Origin: Neptuniibacter sp.
GTDB taxonomy: Bacteria; Pseudomonadota; Gammaproteobacteria; Pseudomonadales; Balneatricaceae
Assembly: GCA_030149405.1 (NCBI GenBank)
Contig: JASBRM010000286.1
Location: forward strand, 1-8,384
Length of the DNA stretch: 8,384 nucleotides
Direction of reading: 5' to 3'
Below, piece by piece: positions 5,947 to 8,384 of the stretch (its first letter is position 1; each line of letters opens with the position of its first letter). Both the position numbers and the translations under genes were made by a program. The notes beneath the pieces are model-generated. The model was not told where the DNA came from and searched no databases. It saw only the letters and a list, made by a program, of their open reading frames with translations.

Positions 5947-6875
5947 TGGTTATAACTGAAAAACCGCCACTGCATGATCAATTGGAATTTTTTATTGAAC
6001 AGGCAGAAAAAACACGTCCGATCAACACGGTTGTAGTTCACCCTGTTGACGCTAACAGTCTGATTGGCGCTACTGAAGCAGCTGAGCACAACCTGATTAC
6101 CCCTATTCTTGTTGGCCCTGAGGCTAAGATTAAGTCAGTCGCTGAAGAGCAAAATCTGGATATCAGCAATTATGAGCTGATCAACACAGAACACAGCCAT
6201 GCCGCTGCTGAGATTGCCTGTGAAGTCGTTAAGCGTGGCGAAGCTGAAGCTTTGATGAAAGGGCACCTGGGTACTTCAGAACTGCTTCGTGCTGTGGTGC
6301 ACAAAACCAAAGGCATTCGCACCGAACGCCGCCTCAGCCATGTTTTTGTGTTTGATATCCCCAATTACCACAAACCACTAGTGATCACAGATGCTGCGAT
6401 CAATATCATTCCAGATCTGTTCTGCAAAAAGGATATCACCCAGAATGCGATTGATTTCTGCAAAGCTCTGGGGGTTGAAACACCGAAGGTTGCGATTCTC
6501 TCGGCTGTAGAAAAAGTTAAGCCAAACATCCAAAGCACTATAGATGCCGCGGCTCTGTGTAAAATGGCCGACCGTGAACAGCTCACAGGCGGTATTATTG
6601 ATGGGCCTCTGGCATTTGATAATGCCATCTCACAGCAGGCAGCCATCGATAAGCATATAGACTCGGTTGTTTCCGGTGACGCAGACATTCTGTTAGCACC
6701 TGACCTGGAAGCCGCTAACATGATCTCAAAACAGTTGATCTATCTTGCTAATGCTAAGTCCGCTGGTATTGCTCTGGGTGCAAAAGTACCTATCATTTTG
6801 ACCAGCCGTGCTGAGAAAACTCTGGGCCGTCTGGCATCTTGTGCCTTAGCCTCTCATATGGTTCAAAATAAGTAG
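5946..6875 (+). CDS. pta: Short-form phosphate acetyltransferase (phosphate acetyl/butyryltransferase family)
   Basis: The enzyme transfers an acyl group between CoA and phosphate, most likely acetyl-CoA + Pi to acetyl phosphate + CoA, in the cytoplasm. At 309 residues it is the single-domain form of the family, much shorter than the roughly 700-residue E. coli Pta. Family stretches include ATEAAEHNLITPILVGP near the N-terminus, EALMKGHLGTSELLRAV, HVFVFD, LVITDAAINI, GGIIDGPLAFDNAIS and the C-terminal ILTSRAEKTLGRLASCALA, where S287-R288 correspond to the conserved Ser-Arg of the active site. I started it at GTG 5946 because GGAGG lies 5 nt upstream. Its stop is 5 bp before ackA, so the two are co-transcribed. 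Phosphate butyryltransferase has the same fold, and sequence alone does not exclude a propionyl or butyryl substrate; the neighbouring acetate kinase favours acetyl. Confidence 0.88.
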   Translation: MVITEKPPLHDQLEFFIEQAEKTRPINTVVVHPVDANSLIGATEAAEHNLITPILVGPEAKIKSVAEEQNLDISNYELINTEHSHAAAEIACEVVKRGEAEALMKGHLGTSELLRAVVHKTKGIRTERRLSHVFVFDIPNYHKPLVITDAAINIIPDLFCKKDITQNAIDFCKALGVETPKVAILSAVEKVKPNIQSTIDAAALCKMADREQLTGGIIDGPLAFDNAISQQAAIDKHIDSVVSGDADILLAPDLEAANMISKQLIYLANAKSAGIALGAKVPIILTSRAEKTLGRLASCALASHMVQNK

Positions 6876-6880
6876 ACATA

Positions 6881-8059
6881 ATGCAGACAATTCTGACAGT
6901 TAACGGTGGTTCATCCAGCTTGAAGTGTGCATTATTTCAGCTTCAGGCGGGAGAGCTGCGGCTATTAGTTAATTTTAAGCTTGGAAATATCCTTGGCGAT
7001 GCTCGCTTCAAAGTGACTGATGCCTCAGGCGCCACGCTACTTGAGGGTAATCCTGATTATGCTTCCATTCCTAAAGAGGAACGCCATCAGGCATGCCTGG
7101 AAACAATCCAACAATGGTTCACTCAGCAGTTTCCTGATAACGAGCTGGTAGCCATTGGGCACAGAGTGGTTCACGGTGGCAGTACTTTCAGCGAGCCGGT
7201 TCTGGTAACTGATCAAGTGATTGAACAGCTCGAGGAATTTATCCCACTGGCACCTCTGCACCAGCCATATAACCTGAAGTTAATTGCAGCTTGCCGCAAT
7301 ATTGCACCAGATCAACCTCAGGTGGCCTGCTTCGATACTATGTTCCATGCTCAACAACCCAAAATTGAGCAGAACTATGCGTTGCCCCGTAAACTGACCG
7401 AAGAAGGTGTGCATCGTTATGGTTTCCATGGTTTATCCTATGAGTTTATTCAACGCCAACTGAATAAACTGGAAACTCCAACGCTTGATACGGTTATCTG
7501 TCATCTGGGTGCAGGCGCCAGTATGTGCGCGGTTAAAGAAGGCAAGTCGATTGCTTCTTCGATGGGCTTTACCGCGGTAGATGGTCTGCCAATGGGTAGC
7601 CGCTGTGGCAACATCGATCCTGGAGTCCTGCTCTATCTGCAACGCCACTATGATATGGATACAGATGCTCTGGAAGCCCTGATCTATAAACAAAGCGGCT
7701 GGCTGGGAGTTTCTGGAATCAGTTCTGATATGCTGGAACTGCATCAGGCAGACAAACCCGAAGCTGAAGAAGCCATTGATATGTTCTGCTACCGCGCGGC
7801 ACTTGAGATTGGACGCTTATCCGCTGCGCTTCAAGGCTTACAACAACTGGTATTCACGGGTGGTGTGGGTGAAAACGATGCAGACGTGCGTTCACGCATT
7901 TTAAAACGTTGTGAATGGCTCGGAATCGATTTCAGCACCGAGGCTAACAATAACGCAGCCACAGTCATCAGCAGTGAAAACTCAAAGGTAACCGTCCGGG
8001 TAATTCCTACCAACGAAGAAGCGATGATTGCCACTCATGTTGTTGAAATAATGGGCTAG
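6881..8059 (+). CDS. ackA: Acetate kinase
   Basis: Acetate kinase (ASKHA superfamily, cytoplasmic) interconverts acetyl phosphate + ADP and acetate + ATP. The 392-residue length is normal. Motifs in order: VNGGSSSLK (N8), GHRVVHGG (R95), PLAPLHQP, CFDTMFH (D152), HRYGFHG (H183), HLGAG (208-212), MGSRCGNIDPG (R241), FTGGVGEN and IPTNEEA (E379-E380). Two positions depart from the common pattern: HLGNG has Ala211 for Asn, and SGDIDP reads CGNIDP. The CGxxDPG form is familiar from alternative proteobacterial AckA proteins, so this is probably a subfamily trait. The ATG is 5 bp after the pta stop with no clear Shine-Dalgarno sequence, so translation is probably coupled to pta. A terminator follows 18 bp after the stop. 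Propionate may also be a substrate. Confidence 0.92.
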   Translation: MQTILTVNGGSSSLKCALFQLQAGELRLLVNFKLGNILGDARFKVTDASGATLLEGNPDYASIPKEERHQACLETIQQWFTQQFPDNELVAIGHRVVHGGSTFSEPVLVTDQVIEQLEEFIPLAPLHQPYNLKLIAACRNIAPDQPQVACFDTMFHAQQPKIEQNYALPRKLTEEGVHRYGFHGLSYEFIQRQLNKLETPTLDTVICHLGAGASMCAVKEGKSIASSMGFTAVDGLPMGSRCGNIDPGVLLYLQRHYDMDTDALEALIYKQSGWLGVSGISSDMLELHQADKPEAEEAIDMFCYRAALEIGRLSAALQGLQQLVFTGGVGENDADVRSRILKRCEWLGIDFSTEANNNAATVISSENSKVTVRVIPTNEEAMIATHVVEIMG

Positions 8060-8077
8060 CTGCTGCGCAACCAGAAT

Positions 8078-8110
8078 TAAGGGCAGAATACTTTCTGCCC
8101 TTATTGTTTC
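8078..8110 (+). terminator. Intrinsic terminator of the pta-ackA operon, possibly bidirectional
   Basis: TAAGGGCAGAA (8078-8088) and TTCTGCCCTTA (8093-8103) form a perfect 11-bp stem with a TACT loop, followed on the plus strand by T-rich TTGTTTC. It begins 18 bp after the ackA stop. The convergent gene on the minus strand stops at 8119, so the same hairpin may also end that transcript, though its T-tract there is weak. Confidence 0.85.
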
Positions 8111-8118
8111 AGGCCTTC

Positions 8119-8384
8119 TTAGTAACTACATACGCCATCCACAAACACTTTTTTCAAATTGCTCTTCTGCGCTTCACTGAACACAACAGTGCCATATGTC
8201 CCATCTGCCAACGCTCGGTCAACAGATTTCAACCGGCACTGTAACTGGTTTACAACAAAAGGCTCGCCTGCTGCGGTTCTGGGATTGCCATAGATTGGGA
8301 AACGCGGAGTACACACACCAGCATTAAGATCTTTTCCTACCTGCCCAGATCCCTGCCCATTCCAGACATTTTGATCTTCCTGCG
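8119..8384 (-). CDS. C-terminal part of a protein resembling DUF6351 (cut by window edge)
   Basis: The last 88 codons of a minus-strand gene are visible; the frame stays open to base 8384 and ends at TAA (8119-8121). The tail has a run of Gly, Asn and Gln (VWNGQGSGQVGKDLNAG), then GVCTPRFPIYGNPRTAAGEP, NQLQCRLKSVDRALADG, and the end VFVDGVCSY. The pattern of YGNPRxxAG, QCxLKxVD and a terminal FxDGVCxY matches my memory of the C-terminus of DUF6351 proteins, which are large, probably secreted and of unclear, perhaps hydrolase-like function. Three cysteines in the visible part fit an exported, disulfide-bonded protein. The fold, the catalytic residues and any signal peptide lie outside the window, so the family call is tentative while the coding call is strong. 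It converges on ackA. Confidence 0.6.
   Translation of the reverse strand, partial: QEDQNVWNGQGSGQVGKDLNAGVCTPRFPIYGNPRTAAGEPFVVNQLQCRLKSVDRALADGTYGTVVFSEAQKSNLKKVFVDGVCSY

Noticed and set aside
8119..8316. A separate 65-residue small gene starting at GTG 8316
   Set aside because: The frame continues without a stop to the window edge and no ribosome site precedes the GTG; it is the tail of a larger gene.

Overview
The window looks like chromosomal DNA of a free-living, probably marine gammaproteobacterium, perhaps an Oceanospirillales-type lineage. The grounds are moderate GC, a DUF2333 membrane protein (a family I associate with Gammaproteobacteria), several c-di-GMP proteins and a compact pta-ackA pair. 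This placement is inference from protein character, not from a marker gene. I see no rRNA, tRNA, CRISPR array, insertion sequence or phage gene.

Layout, left to right. (1) The left edge holds the first 44 codons of a minus-strand PilZ-domain protein (start at 134). (2) After a strong hairpin at 182-211 comes a minus-strand DUF2333 inner-membrane protein (218-1252). (3) Divergent from it is a large membrane-bound sensor with PAS, GGDEF and EAL domains (1486-4140, plus). (4) Convergent with that, one base away, is a double-receiver HD-GYP response regulator (4142-5647, minus). A perfect 9-bp inverted repeat covers both stop codons. (5) A roughly 300-bp divergent regulatory region (5648-5945) holds a 10-bp inverted repeat around a TATAAT box, three TCATAA repeats and two hairpins with GGA in the loop before the next gene. 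(6) A short phosphotransacetylase (5946-6875) and an acetate kinase (6881-8059) form an operon ending at an 11-bp stem terminator. (7) The right edge carries the last 88 codons of a minus-strand protein that resembles the DUF6351 C-terminus.

How the genes fit together. Three of the four complete or partial genes in the left two thirds make, break or bind cyclic di-GMP: a GGDEF-EAL enzyme with both catalytic sites intact, an HD-GYP phosphodiesterase with an intact metal site, and a PilZ effector. DUF2333 sits among them and has no known function that I can name. The pta-ackA pair interconverts acetyl-CoA, acetyl phosphate and acetate with ATP formation. Acetyl phosphate can phosphorylate some response regulators, so a link to the neighbouring HD-GYP receiver is conceivable, but only adjacency supports it.

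The most notable points are the first receiver of the HD-GYP protein, which has Gly in place of the phosphoacceptor Asp; the palindrome that joins the two convergent stop codons; and the elaborate pta leader, which resembles a CsrA/RsmA target. I do not see a clearly new multi-gene system.
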